This document shows positions 1 to 9,591 of a stretch of DNA of 64,000 nucleotides, piece after piece. Each line of letters opens with the position of its first letter. Position 1 is the stretch's first letter. A program made the translations under genes and the position numbers. The stretch comes from an uncultured Clostridia bacterium (GTDB lineage: Bacteria > Bacillota > Clostridia > Lachnospirales > Anaerotignaceae): assembly GCA_910587735.1 (NCBI GenBank), contig CAJUNT010000006.1, positions 62,001-126,000 on the forward strand, given 5' to 3'. The notes beneath the pieces were generated by a model. That model saw only the letters and a program-made list of their open reading frames with translations, was not told where the DNA came from and did not search any database.

Positions 1-621
1 AAGTTCTGCATAAATTTCATCACTAATAACAAGTATGTCATGTTTAATCAATACAGGAGCGATTTTTTCCAAATCTGCTTTTTCCATAATACCGCCAGTA
101 GGGTTATTTGGATATGGGAATATTAATGCTTTTGTTTTAGGTGTAATAGCAGATTCCAATTCTTCTGGTGTTAATCTAAATTCGTTTTCAACTTTTGTTG
201 TTAAAACAACAGGAACACCACCCTGCAATGTAATACTTGGTTTGTAGGAAACATAAGAAGGTTCTACAACAAGAATTTCGTCGCCTGGTTCAATAATTGT
301 TCTTAATGCAATATCGATTGCTTCAGAAGCACCAATTGTACAAAGAATTTGGTCAGCAGGGTCATATTTTGTATGGAATCTTCTATCAAGATAATCAGAA
401 ATTACTTTTCTTAATTCAGGCATACCTTGGTTAGAAGAATATCTTGTCTTACCTTCTTTTAAAGAGTCTATTGCAGCCTGTCTAACGTGTTCAGGAGTTT
501 TAAAATCTGGTTCGCCTACGCCCAATGAAACAACATCTTCCATTGTTGCAGCAACATCAAAAAATTTTCTAATACCAGATGGTGGCATTTCTTCAACGTG
601 TTTTGCTATAAAATTTCTCAT
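1..621 (-). CDS. PLP-dependent class I/II aminotransferase (3' part outside window)
   Basis: This is the N-terminal 207 codons of a fold-type I aminotransferase, probably acting on aspartate, aromatic or other amino acids. The translation starts MRNFIAKHVEEMPPSGIRKF and carries the substrate-binding GVGEPDF stretch, the TIGASEAI cofactor segment and the NNPTGG motif typical of the AspC/PatA group. The PLP-binding lysine lies beyond the window edge. The start at 621 is supported by an AAAGGAT ribosome binding site. No homologue-specific feature allows the substrate to be fixed. The gene is monocistronic at its 5' side, with about 390 bases of AT-rich upstream DNA. Confidence 0.93.
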   Translation of the reverse strand, partial: MRNFIAKHVEEMPPSGIRKFFDVAATMEDVVSLGVGEPDFKTPEHVRQAAIDSLKEGKTRYSSNQGMPELRKVISDYLDRRFHTKYDPADQILCTIGASEAIDIALRTIIEPGDEILVVEPSYVSYKPSITLQGGVPVVLTTKVENEFRLTPEELESAITPKTKALIFPYPNNPTGGIMEKADLEKIAPVLIKHDILVISDEIYAEL

Positions 622-1013
622 TGCAAATCAATCCTTTCAATAATTAAATGATAGAAACAATTTGTATTACTTCGTTGTATTTTATTTCATTGCTATACTG
701 CTTTTTGAAGAATTGTGTTATTTTTTCAACATTCTTCATTGTTATATCAATAGCATACAATAAAATGCCATAAAAATCAATAGAAAAATACGATTTTGAC
801 AAAAAATATTTATTTTTATATTTTGTTGTGGTATATACTGCTATTATTTTAATAGATAATTGCCTAAAAATATTATTTTTAAATGATTTATTTTACTTCT
901 AAAATATGCCTTATATGACTAAAATGAATACATTTGACTAAAAAAATTTTCAAACTTGTGAAATATTTATCTGCCTTTTCAGACATAAATTTAAAATGAT
1001 ACATTTTATAAAA
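622..1013. other. AT-rich intergenic region
   Basis: These 392 bases lie between the aminotransferase start and the 3' end of the GNAT gene. The region is very AT-rich. I see no reading frame with a ribosome binding site, no strong hairpin followed by a T-run, and no convincing minus-strand promoter. It presumably holds the aminotransferase promoter. Confidence 0.5.
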
Positions 1014-1472
1014 TTATACAATATTGAAAACATACATTCTTTCTGAAATACCTTCATTATCATTTACCATACACAAAAAGTTCCAACCACATTTTTCATA
1101 AAATGTTGTATGGTCTGTCACTAAATACAATTTTTTTATATCCATACTTTTCATATCTTTTATTACAAAATGTAATATCTGTTTTGCAATACCCTTTTTA
1201 CGATATTCTAACTCAACAAATAAAGCACATAAATTTGGTCGAAGATGTGTATACTCATGAAAATCATTTTCTATCACTCCAGCACCTGCTATTATGTCAT
1301 GATTTTCATTTATTACAATATACCATTGTGGTATATTATATTTTTTATTTATACATTGCTGTATACTATTTTCATACTCTTTTTGAGATATTCCCCACTT
1401 TGACGAAAACCATATTGCTGCTTTTTGTGCAAATTGTGAATTTTTACGTAATTTTATTATTTTATTTTGCAT
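1014..1472 (-). CDS. GNAT family N-acetyltransferase
   Basis: This is a 152-residue acyl-CoA-dependent N-acetyltransferase of unknown substrate. The acetyl-CoA pyrophosphate-binding motif A is visible as EYRKKGIAKQIL (R-x-x-G-I-A), preceded by the beta strand LCALFVEL and followed by LYLVTDHTTFYEKCGWNF, the usual GNAT C-terminal element. A longer frame opens at 1505. I chose the ATG at 1472 because AAAGGAAG lies about 10 bases upstream. It stands alone between the aminotransferase and the HypE-like gene. Confidence 0.85.
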   Translation of the reverse strand: MQNKIIKLRKNSQFAQKAAIWFSSKWGISQKEYENSIQQCINKKYNIPQWYIVINENHDIIAGAGVIENDFHEYTHLRPNLCALFVELEYRKKGIAKQILHFVIKDMKSMDIKKLYLVTDHTTFYEKCGWNFLCMVNDNEGISERMYVFNIV

Positions 1473-1513
1473 AATTTCATTACTTCCTTTATTGTCATAC
1501 ATCACTTTGTTAT

Positions 1514-2506
1514 TTATTCAAATTTTACATTATACAATGCATCACTTTTAGGCTGATTTAATATACTAACTTTGCCATTTTTTATTATCTGCTTTTCTTT
1601 TTCTGTAATTTTTCCTATTATTGCACTTTCAATGCCTTGTTCTGACAGTGCCTGTACTATTTTCTCACCATCAAATGCCGTAATAATCATACTTCCGCTT
1701 GATATCAATTCATAAGGACTAATATGCCCTGCATGACAAATTGCTTTTGTTTCTTCTTTTACAGGTATTTTTTCTAATTCCACAGTAATACCTGTACCCG
1801 AACAATCTGCCACCTCCCAAACTGCCCCTAATATACCACCCTCTGTTACATCATGCATTGCAGTTGCGCCCATACTTTTCGCAATTTTACTTTCTTTTAT
1901 AACAGATAAAAAGCCTCTCATAGATTTTGCTTTTTGAAGTAAATGCTTATCTATTTTTTTATATAATATTGTTTCATATTCTTTTGCCAATATTACTGTT
2001 CCTTCCAAACCAGCACATTTTGTCATAATGACATCTTGTCCTACTTTTGCGCCTCCTGTTGAAATAAAATGATTTTTGTCTGTTCTACCTATTACAGCCG
2101 CAGAAACAAGAGCCTTATTTACAGCATTTGTTACCTCTGTATGTCCCCCTAATATTTCAATACCTGTTTCCTTTGCCGCCTCATAAGCTCCCTCCATAAT
2201 ATCGGATAATACTACTTCACTGCTCCCCTCTGGTAACAATATTGTTAACAGTATGCCTATAGGTTCTGCACCGCTTGACGCAATATCATTACAATTAATG
2301 TGTACTGCAATATAACCAATATCCTGTTCTGCTCCTGTAATAGGGTCTGCCGACAATATACAAAGTTCTTCCCCAAACAAAACAGCAGAGCAATCCTCTC
2401 CTGTTTTGGGACGCAAAAAAACATCATTTCTTTTTAAAGCAAAATGATTGATGGGATTTAAAACAATTCTATTTAATATTTCTGGTGGTATTTTTCCAAT
2501 TTCCAT
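1514..2506 (-). CDS. AIR synthase-related / HypE-like protein
   Basis: This 330-residue protein belongs to the AIR synthase (PurM/HypE/SelD/ThiL) fold family, ATP-binding enzymes that phosphorylate or dehydrate carbonyl-type substrates. Visible elements are the N-terminal phosphate-binding GEDCSAVLF, the GGHTEVTNAV segment and the glycine-rich HDVTEGGILGAVWEVAD of the C-terminal domain. This order resembles HypE. The C-terminus is YNVKFE, lacking the terminal cysteine that HypE uses to carry the carbamoyl/cyano group, and no other hydrogenase maturation gene is nearby. The substrate is therefore open. The start has an AAGGAGG site, and the fluoride channel gene lies 22 bases upstream in the same orientation, so they are probably co-transcribed. 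Confidence 0.8.
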   Translation of the reverse strand: MEIGKIPPEILNRIVLNPINHFALKRNDVFLRPKTGEDCSAVLFGEELCILSADPITGAEQDIGYIAVHINCNDIASSGAEPIGILLTILLPEGSSEVVLSDIMEGAYEAAKETGIEILGGHTEVTNAVNKALVSAAVIGRTDKNHFISTGGAKVGQDVIMTKCAGLEGTVILAKEYETILYKKIDKHLLQKAKSMRGFLSVIKESKIAKSMGATAMHDVTEGGILGAVWEVADCSGTGITVELEKIPVKEETKAICHAGHISPYELISSGSMIITAFDGEKIVQALSEQGIESAIIGKITEKEKQIIKNGKVSILNQPKSDALYNVKFE

Positions 2507-2528
2507 AATAAAATCCTCCTTACTTTTA

Positions 2529-2888
2529 TTAAAATATCTTTTTTCCTAGCCATACTCCTATCATACAAAATACAATACTACATATGATATAACAATATGC
2601 CATACCATTATTTTTTTGTTCTATTAATGTTATACTTTCTAATGAAAATGTAGAAAATGTTGTAAATCCTCCACATAATCCTGTTTTTAAAAATAATACT
2701 GTTTTTTCTGATAAAGCATATTTTGCTGTTGCACTTACTATAATACCTATTAAAAATGCACCTGCAAAATTTGTAAATAATGTAATAATAGGAAATGTCG
2801 TTTCAAAAGGTAACTGTATTTTTGTCAATAAATAACGAAATATTGCACCTATACCACCTCCTAATGCAACCATGAAACATTGTATCAT
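2529..2888 (-). CDS. crcB: CrcB/FluC fluoride ion channel
   Basis: This 119-residue four-helix membrane protein exports fluoride as a dual-topology dimer. Family signatures are GGGIGAIFRY near the N-terminus, TNFAGAFLIG in helix 2 and the phenylalanine-box segment CGGFTTFSTFSLE in helix 3. A longer frame begins at 2930. The ATG at 2888 is preferred because GAGGAGAAA precedes it and it gives the standard CrcB N-terminus. There is no recognisable fluoride riboswitch in the roughly 100 bases upstream. Confidence 0.93.
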   Translation of the reverse strand: MIQCFMVALGGGIGAIFRYLLTKIQLPFETTFPIITLFTNFAGAFLIGIIVSATAKYALSEKTVLFLKTGLCGGFTTFSTFSLESITLIEQKNNGMAYCYIICSIVFCMIGVWLGKKIF

Positions 2889-2950
2889 ATTTTCTCCTCT
2901 TTCTGTTATAAAGGTTTTATCAAATAACATTTTTTGTATTTGTCTATATA

Positions 2951-2990
2951 AAAAAACACAAAAGCGTATCGCATAAGCCGATACGCTTTT
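2951..2990 (-). terminator. Rho-independent terminator after the VanW/G5 gene
   Basis: A perfect 11-bp stem, AAAGCGTATCG (2961-2971) with CGATACGCTTT (2979-2989), has a 7-base loop. Read on the minus strand it is followed by a TGTGTTTTTTT tract. It lies 4 bases beyond the stop of the VanW/G5 gene and separates it from crcB. Confidence 0.9.
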
Positions 2991-2993
2991 GCA

Positions 2994-4550
2994 TTATTCT
3001 GCGCCTATTGGTGCAGTATCTACTATTAATGGCTGTTCTTCACTATCATTATCTGATGATGGCGTAGTTTGTGTTTCTGGCGTTTCTGGTGTTTCATTTT
3101 GTTCTGGTGGTGGTGTTTCTTCTGCTTTTTTAGTGCCTATTGTTACCTCATCAGGTGTAGCACGATACGTTGAACTAGAAAACCATTCTTTGCTAACTTC
3201 TTTTCCATTTTCTGTTACAATTTTATAAGTGCTGACTTTACTACCTGTTTTTCCTGTATAAGTCACTTGTCTATACCCTTCTGGTTTTGTAGCATCTTTT
3301 GTTATTTTTTCTGCTGGTTTTGGTATTGTTCCCTCAAATACCATTTCAAAATCAACTTTATGTCCTGCATCATGTATTTCATGTCCATAAATATTACATA
3401 CCACTTTGCCATCTTTAGCATATGCCTCAATATAAACAGGATACTCTGTATCATTTTTAAATTTCAAATCTTTATAATCTCCTGCTACTGCGGCATCTCT
3501 GCCTAAAGGTACATATCCTACTGTCATAGAGTGAGGATATCTTTCTACAATTTCCAGTTCTGCCAATATCACAGCATTATATAATGTAGATGTTACTTGA
3601 CAAACGCCTCCTGCAACACCCTGCTCTACTTTTCCATTGACATATACACCTGCATCTTTATAACCATTCGCATATGTTTGAGGACCAAGTCCCACATTCA
3701 TAGAAAATACTTCTCCAGGTGCAAGCACAGTACCATCAATATTATTACAGCCTACACGGAGATTTTCATTTCTGCCTGCGGCATTTGCAGAATAACTCGT
3801 GTTGTAACTTCCTATTAAATCAGTTACTTTTTCATTATCTGCTTTTGTTATTTTAGGTTCTGTAACTATCACCTCAGGCTCTACAATACCTCCTGTATTT
3901 TGTTCAAGCATTTCCTCTACTTTGGGTGCTGTTTTGTTGATATCCATAGCATAGCCTTTTTGTTCTTCTGTAATTTGAAAAGCACCATTTTTTCGACTCA
4001 TTGTACTGTCTTTTGCTTCCACATTAAATTCTTGTGCAATTTCTTCTAATTTTTGTGTTACCTTTTGTTTATCATATGTGTATGAAATTGGAATATTCAA
4101 TTTATCTTGTGCAACATCTGTTACAACTTTATATCTTTCTTTCAATTCTCCTGTTCTTCCAGTTTCCCATGCCTCATCTACAGCTGCCTCTATATCATAC
4201 TTTACATCTAAATCCGAAAATGGAATTTCCCAGCTTTTTTCCTGTTGCTGTATTGTAATTTTTTGACTGCCTAAATGCACATCGGCTTCCTGCTGTAATT
4301 CCTGCAATGCTTGTTGTTTTGTTTTACCTGAAACGTCAATATCATTTACAGAAATACCATTATAAATTGTATCAATATTTACAACTTCTTCCATTTTGTT
4401 TTTCATGTATTGACCATAAGCAAATACACTTCCTCCTGCAATGACACCAACTGTCAATACACCAAGTATAAGCATTTTACGCTTTGCTTTTTTTCTTCTT
4501 GCTGTTCTTTTCTGTGTTCTATTTTGATTGTGATGATGATTCTGCTGCAC
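2994..4550 (-). CDS. VanW and G5 domain cell-wall protein (YoaR-like)
   Basis: This 518-residue membrane-anchored extracellular protein probably binds peptidoglycan. A basic N-terminus precedes one transmembrane segment (about 26-46). A YoaR-type putative peptidoglycan-binding region (about 95-215) is followed by a VanW domain (about 255-385) with GGVCQVTSTLYNAV and ERYPHSMTVGYVPLGRDA. A G5 domain follows (about 395-470), then a Pro/Glu/Thr-rich tail. Translation starts at a GTG with an AAGGGGGAA site seven bases upstream. It is a single-gene unit. Despite its name, VanW has no established enzymatic function, and nothing here suggests a glycopeptide resistance operon. Confidence 0.9.
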   Translation of the reverse strand: MQQNHHHNQNRTQKRTARRKKAKRKMLILGVLTVGVIAGGSVFAYGQYMKNKMEEVVNIDTIYNGISVNDIDVSGKTKQQALQELQQEADVHLGSQKITIQQQEKSWEIPFSDLDVKYDIEAAVDEAWETGRTGELKERYKVVTDVAQDKLNIPISYTYDKQKVTQKLEEIAQEFNVEAKDSTMSRKNGAFQITEEQKGYAMDINKTAPKVEEMLEQNTGGIVEPEVIVTEPKITKADNEKVTDLIGSYNTSYSANAAGRNENLRVGCNNIDGTVLAPGEVFSMNVGLGPQTYANGYKDAGVYVNGKVEQGVAGGVCQVTSTLYNAVILAELEIVERYPHSMTVGYVPLGRDAAVAGDYKDLKFKNDTEYPVYIEAYAKDGKVVCNIYGHEIHDAGHKVDFEMVFEGTIPKPAEKITKDATKPEGYRQVTYTGKTGSKVSTYKIVTENGKEVSKEWFSSSTYRATPDEVTIGTKKAEETPPPEQNETPETPETQTTPSSDNDSEEQPLIVDTAPIGAE

Positions 4551-4963
4551 AGTTGGCTTCCCCCTTTCCCTTTATCCTTTTCTATACTAAATATGCTTTT
4601 ATGAAAATATATGAGCCATATTTTCAAAATATAGTTTGCCCATTCAAACACAGCATATTATTTTATAATAACGGAGCAATGTTGAAATATGGTATCAATT
4701 ATATTAAATTTTCTTTACAAAGTTATAAACTATTATAAAACGACTATTATAAAACGTCATATCATAACAATATATGACAATATAAAATGTCAAATAAATA
4801 AGCAGCACTATAATACTGCTTATTTATTATAACATAAAATGTTATAGAATAGTTTTATTTATACATATCATAAATGGCAATTTTATATTTTACTTGTAAC
4901 TATTTGTAAAAGAGGAGATATGTAAATGTTTGACAAAAAACTTTTACTAATAACATTTCAAAA
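4551..4963. other. Intergenic region with a terminator hairpin
   Basis: These 413 AT-rich bases separate the VanW/G5 start from the 3' end of the VWA operon. The only strong structure is a hairpin built from AAATAAGCAG and CTGCTTATTT (about 4795-4827), placed to end the VWA operon transcript on the minus strand. The direct repeat TATTATAAAACG at about 4733-4756 is a minor feature. The vanW promoter must lie here, but I cannot single it out. Confidence 0.55.
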
Positions 4964-7729
4964 CTATCTTTTTCTTTTTTTCTTTGCTTCTGCCAATTTC
5001 AAAGCCATATCATTTTCTTTTTGCTGTTCTTTCTGTTCTGTTTGCTCTTTTGATTTTTTGTATTGTTTTTGCTGTCGTTTTTGTGCCTTTTTCATTTCGT
5101 TTTCAAAATGTTTAGACTGCACTGTTTCACTTGGTATTTTCTGTTTTTTATATTTTTTAAAATGTTTTATCAAATTTTCTATATATTGTGTTGCAACATA
5201 AAATCTTCTAAAAAATACATCAATCAAAAATGTTATGAAAGCCAATACCAAAAATAGACTTGATAAATTTTTGCTTTCTGTAACAGCTTGAGGCTTTTCT
5301 GTAAACACATCTGCACCATTTGTAAGTATACGTCCTCCTGTTGTTTCTGCAATTCTATTTAATAAAACACTTCCTTTTCCCCAATTTCGTCTATCATACT
5401 CTTTAGGGTAGGCAATAGCAAAACCAGTATTGACTGTATCTGTTTGTCCTTGTTTGTCTGTTATTTGCAGATTTAATATATATCCTCCTTCTGTAATGCT
5501 GTCAATGATACCTGTATAAACATTAGGGGCTGTTCTGTTTAATACTACATCATATGTTTTATTAAGATTAGAAACAACAGTACCCTTTACCATTTCTACA
5601 TTTTCATCATATGCCATATTAACAGTCAAAATTGTTTTTTCGCCCTCTATTTCTGCACTCACATTTACATTTTTATCACTTTGTTTTTTCATGACCCATG
5701 AAACAGTATTTTGTAATATTTGTCTTCCTTGCTGTGAGGCAAGCCAATTTTGTGTCCATTTTGCAGAAACATCACTTGTCCAAACAGCAGTTCTACCTAG
5801 TCCATACTGCCATGTTGCTAATATAGGCTCTTGTTTATCACTTTCTAAAACAACATCAGCCCTTGGCTTTGCTGTTGTACCAATATATCCCCCTAAACTT
5901 ACCATACTATCAATATCCGCCATAATTGCAGATGCATTTTTTTGTTTAGGATAAAATGTTCTATTGTTGATATATTCTTTACCAGCAAGTAATGTTTCTT
6001 TTGCAAATATTTCAGGTAAATCACTAAATTCATTTGTAAAATAATACCTTCCACTACCCTGTTCTGCTAATCTTTGCAACAATAAAGTGTCCGCTCCTGT
6101 TCCTACAGCAACAGTTGATAATGTAATACCATTTGTATTCATTCTTTCTATTATAGCATCATATCCTGATTGTTCTGCCTGTCCATCTGTCAGCAATATA
6201 ATATGTTTTTGTTTGGTATTTGCATCTTTCAGTATATTATATGCTTCATTTAATCCAGGTAATATGCTTGTACCTCCTCCAGGCTGTATACTACCAATAC
6301 CCATACGAATATCTTCTATATTATTTTGCACACTTTGAAAGGGTACTGCCCATTCTGCTATATCATCAAATGCAATAACACCTACACAATCTCCTGGCAT
6401 AAAACTATTTAAACTTCTGATTGCTGCCTCTTTTGCCATTTCCATTTTAGAAACACCATATGCACCACCGTCCATACTGCCTGAACGGTCAATCACCATT
6501 ATCATACCAAGACTATTGTTTTCGCCTTCTGTTTTTAATTCCATTTCCACAGGCAATATTTCTTCCAGTTTTGTTTTATAATATCCCCCTAATGCAAAAG
6601 AATGTTCTCCGCCTGTTACAAAAAGTCCTCCGCCTGTTGTTTTGACATAACTTTCTAATGCCTCCAAAAATCCTTTTGGCATTTGTTCTTCTGGCACATC
6701 TGCCAATATCACACCATCATAATGATTTAACTGCTCTACTGTAACAGGAGCATTTTCAATTGATACTTTTGTTACAGCAACTTGACTATTTTGTAAAAAA
6801 TCTTCCCAAACACTATCACTTTGCTGTTGCTCTATCAATAATATTTGTACCACATCAGTAACATAACAATAGCCATATGCCTTATTGTTTTGAGAAAGTG
6901 TATCTTGTTCTGCTGTCAATTCTGCACGATATAATATACTTCCCCCATTTTCTGTTTTATCTGAAAATACAATATTACTATCTCCTTTTGCTACTGCAAT
7001 TTGTTCATTTGCAATCAATGTATTTCCTTTAAACAATTTTACAGTTGCATTTGTATCAATATTACTACTAATTTGTAATGTAACATCATATTCTGTATTT
7101 TTATTTATAACATTTGCAATTTTGCATCCTGAAAGCTGTACCTCTGGCTGTTCTTCTGGTTCTAAACAATATACATCTACTGCAATACCTTGTGCTTGTA
7201 GTAATTTTGATTGTGCTAAGGCATCGCCTGCTGTTTCAATACCATCAGAAAGTAATACAACTCTTTTTCTTGTTTTTTCTGGTATAACAGAATATGCTAA
7301 ATTTAACACATTGCTTATATTTGTACCATTCTTTTTTACATAAGATAAAAAGTTCTGGCTAAAAGGCACATTATGAACAGGTGACTGCTCTAACACAGCA
7401 TCCGCTCCAAAACAAAGCAGTCCAATATCGTCCTTTTCTGTTGCAGTACTTTCCGCTTGTTTTAAAAATATTTTGATATTTTGTTGTGATTGCTTTGTGC
7501 TGTCTGATAAATCCACTGCAAATATTGTTGTGACACGCTGTGATGTTTTTTGTATAGTAATATTACATAATGCCAATATCAAAAACAATGCGACGATACT
7601 TCTTATTAATATAAAAAAACGGCGAAAAAATGTATTTTGAAAACTTCCTTTTTTTGCTATGTACCATAATATCACAGGCACAACAAAACAAAGTAAAAGC
7701 CATAAAGTATTACCTATATCAATGTTCAT
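4964..7729 (-). CDS. Large membrane protein with two VWA domains
   Basis: This 921-residue protein has two N-terminal membrane helices (about 7-25 and 38-57). A first von Willebrand A domain carries a MIDAS motif DLSDS at 73-77. A class I glutamine-amidotransferase-like stretch (about 290-390) includes the motif TGGGLFVTGGEHSFALGG. A second VWA domain has MIDAS DRSGS at 414-418. A membrane helix near 840 precedes a Lys/Gln-rich cytoplasmic tail. This architecture occurs in BatA/BatB-type proteins of MoxR-associated clusters, which are inferred to assemble or remodel cell-envelope complexes through metal-dependent adhesion. It is the last gene of the operon and overlaps the preceding VWA gene by 11 bases, suggesting translational coupling. 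No catalytic role is implied for the amidotransferase-like region. Confidence 0.88.
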   Translation of the reverse strand: MNIDIGNTLWLLLCFVVPVILWYIAKKGSFQNTFFRRFFILIRSIVALFLILALCNITIQKTSQRVTTIFAVDLSDSTKQSQQNIKIFLKQAESTATEKDDIGLLCFGADAVLEQSPVHNVPFSQNFLSYVKKNGTNISNVLNLAYSVIPEKTRKRVVLLSDGIETAGDALAQSKLLQAQGIAVDVYCLEPEEQPEVQLSGCKIANVINKNTEYDVTLQISSNIDTNATVKLFKGNTLIANEQIAVAKGDSNIVFSDKTENGGSILYRAELTAEQDTLSQNNKAYGYCYVTDVVQILLIEQQQSDSVWEDFLQNSQVAVTKVSIENAPVTVEQLNHYDGVILADVPEEQMPKGFLEALESYVKTTGGGLFVTGGEHSFALGGYYKTKLEEILPVEMELKTEGENNSLGMIMVIDRSGSMDGGAYGVSKMEMAKEAAIRSLNSFMPGDCVGVIAFDDIAEWAVPFQSVQNNIEDIRMGIGSIQPGGGTSILPGLNEAYNILKDANTKQKHIILLTDGQAEQSGYDAIIERMNTNGITLSTVAVGTGADTLLLQRLAEQGSGRYYFTNEFSDLPEIFAKETLLAGKEYINNRTFYPKQKNASAIMADIDSMVSLGGYIGTTAKPRADVVLESDKQEPILATWQYGLGRTAVWTSDVSAKWTQNWLASQQGRQILQNTVSWVMKKQSDKNVNVSAEIEGEKTILTVNMAYDENVEMVKGTVVSNLNKTYDVVLNRTAPNVYTGIIDSITEGGYILNLQITDKQGQTDTVNTGFAIAYPKEYDRRNWGKGSVLLNRIAETTGGRILTNGADVFTEKPQAVTESKNLSSLFLVLAFITFLIDVFFRRFYVATQYIENLIKHFKKYKKQKIPSETVQSKHFENEMKKAQKRQQKQYKKSKEQTEQKEQQKENDMALKLAEAKKKRKR

Positions 7730-9527
7730 CGCAATTCACCTTCCATTCTAAAAGCAGAAGCAAAAGCAATGTAATGATTACAAATGTTTGAATACTTCTT
7801 CCTGTTTTTATCACTTTTTTAGTATGCTCTTTCTGCTGTTGTTCTGTTTGATATTTTTGCATCAAATCAGATTCTCCTTCTGTTTTGGCATTTACAGCAA
7901 ATGCATTTTCTTGTTGTATTTCATTTTTTTGTATCAATGTATAAATGCCTGTTTGTTCTGTATCTGTAAAAGGCAATGGAGGAAAAGGAGGTGCAATATT
8001 AACACTTTTTCCATCTGGAAGTAATACAGATGCCTGTTTTGTTTCTGGCAAAAGAGAAATCTCTAATACTTGTCCTGATACAATAGATTCTAATGACTGT
8101 TGTATATTTTGTGAAAAAAACCAATTTTGTAGATTATATATGAATATAGGAAATTCTTTTTGTAAAGGTAAATCTGTATCATGTATATCAAATGCAAATA
8201 TTGCCATTTTTTTGCCGTTTTGTTCTCCTGCAATAGCAAGTGGTTTTTCATCTGCCTGTAATATTGTAGATGCCCACATAGGTACATCAAACGATTTTGA
8301 TTTTTCAATATCAAATGTCAATGTTTCTGCTAATGTCATATTTCCGTAGCCTTGTGTTGTTGCTGGTTTATCAATTTTTTGTTCTGCACCCATATATAGT
8401 ATATTATTTTCATAAGGCATATTCCAAAATACAAAAAAGCCATCATCAGGCAGTGTTCTTGGTATCACACCATCAAAAATATAAAGAGAATATCCTTTCA
8501 ACTGTTCTATATTTTTGGTATCTGTTTTATATAATTCTACATCTGGTAAAAGACGATACACTTTTTCTAAAAATATATTTTGCTCTGAAACTAAAAGCAC
8601 TTTCTTTTTTGTTTGAGAAAAAGAGGCATCATATGCTCTATCGTCTGCTTGTAAAACATCTTCAGGTGTTAATGTTGCCATAATATGTTCTGTCTGTTGA
8701 GGAATTTCTGTAAATATTACATCTTTACTTTTCCCTCCTTCTATTGTAATTTGTTTCCTGTCAAACGCTTTTCCATCACAAAACAAATTGACTGTTTTTG
8801 ATATACTGCCCTCTCCAAAATAATTTATTTTAGCAAGTACCTGCCAACCGTTTTCTCCCTGACTATGAGAAAGTAATGTAATTGCAGTATTTTCGCTATT
8901 TTTTCCTAATACAATTTGTTCTATATCTATGTTTTGCAGTAATTCTTGATATTGGTCAGTAAAAACAATCATATGTGCATTTTCTGCACCCGCAATTTGT
9001 AATAATTCTTTGCTGTTCTGCCAATTTACACCACCATTTGTTGCTTTTACATTTTCTACTTGTTTGAGCAATGCCTTTTTATCAGTGCTACTGCTTAATA
9101 CTATTTCTGGTGTATCTTTTAAAAATACAATACTAAATTTTTCATTTGGTGATGCCTGTTCTATTTGTTTTTTGATTTCTGATACTGCCTGTTCTAAACG
9201 GCTTTTACCTTCTTCAGCGTCTTTTGCCTGCATACTTAAAGAGCAGTCCAATGCAAATACTGTGTGGCTTGTTTCTGTTATGCCCATAATATAGGGATTA
9301 GCAAGTGCTGCCGCCAATAATAACACAAATATGATTTGCAATATCATCAATAAATTTTTTTTGAGTTTTTGCCATGGCTGTTGTGCCATGCTGTAACTTT
9401 CTGCTTTTTTCCATAAAAATAAGCTGGATACTGTTTGTTCTTTATATTTTTGTTTTAATAAATACATCAATATAATAATAGGAATCCCTATCAATGCAAA
9501 AAATCCCCATGGCTGAAAAAAACGCAA
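7719..9527 (-). CDS. BatA-like VWA membrane protein
   Basis: This 602-residue protein has an aerotolerance-regulator (BatA) N-terminus: helix 8-25, the basic loop KQKYKEQTVSSLFLWKKAE, and a second helix at about 60-78. One VWA domain follows with MIDAS D94-C-S-L-S98, then an extracellular beta-rich region and a C-terminal membrane helix (about 575-595). It probably pairs with the downstream two-VWA protein. Translation starts after an AAAGGAGGCAAA site. A 327-bp mobile repeat separates it from the upstream coiled-coil gene of the same orientation, so the operon may have been interrupted after assembly. Confidence 0.87.
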   Translation of the reverse strand: MRFFQPWGFFALIGIPIIILMYLLKQKYKEQTVSSLFLWKKAESYSMAQQPWQKLKKNLLMILQIIFVLLLAAALANPYIMGITETSHTVFALDCSLSMQAKDAEEGKSRLEQAVSEIKKQIEQASPNEKFSIVFLKDTPEIVLSSSTDKKALLKQVENVKATNGGVNWQNSKELLQIAGAENAHMIVFTDQYQELLQNIDIEQIVLGKNSENTAITLLSHSQGENGWQVLAKINYFGEGSISKTVNLFCDGKAFDRKQITIEGGKSKDVIFTEIPQQTEHIMATLTPEDVLQADDRAYDASFSQTKKKVLLVSEQNIFLEKVYRLLPDVELYKTDTKNIEQLKGYSLYIFDGVIPRTLPDDGFFVFWNMPYENNILYMGAEQKIDKPATTQGYGNMTLAETLTFDIEKSKSFDVPMWASTILQADEKPLAIAGEQNGKKMAIFAFDIHDTDLPLQKEFPIFIYNLQNWFFSQNIQQSLESIVSGQVLEISLLPETKQASVLLPDGKSVNIAPPFPPLPFTDTEQTGIYTLIQKNEIQQENAFAVNAKTEGESDLMQKYQTEQQQKEHTKKVIKTGRSIQTFVIITLLLLLLLEWKVNCDEH

Positions 9528-9591
9528 TGATTTGCCTCCTTTCTTTTTGATATGCTATCATACAATTATTTTTGTCAGTTTTATTTATCAA

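Noticed and set aside
2994..4550. Vancomycin resistance function for the VanW proteins
   Set aside because: VanW domains are common wall-associated modules; no vanHAX-type ligase genes are near either copy.
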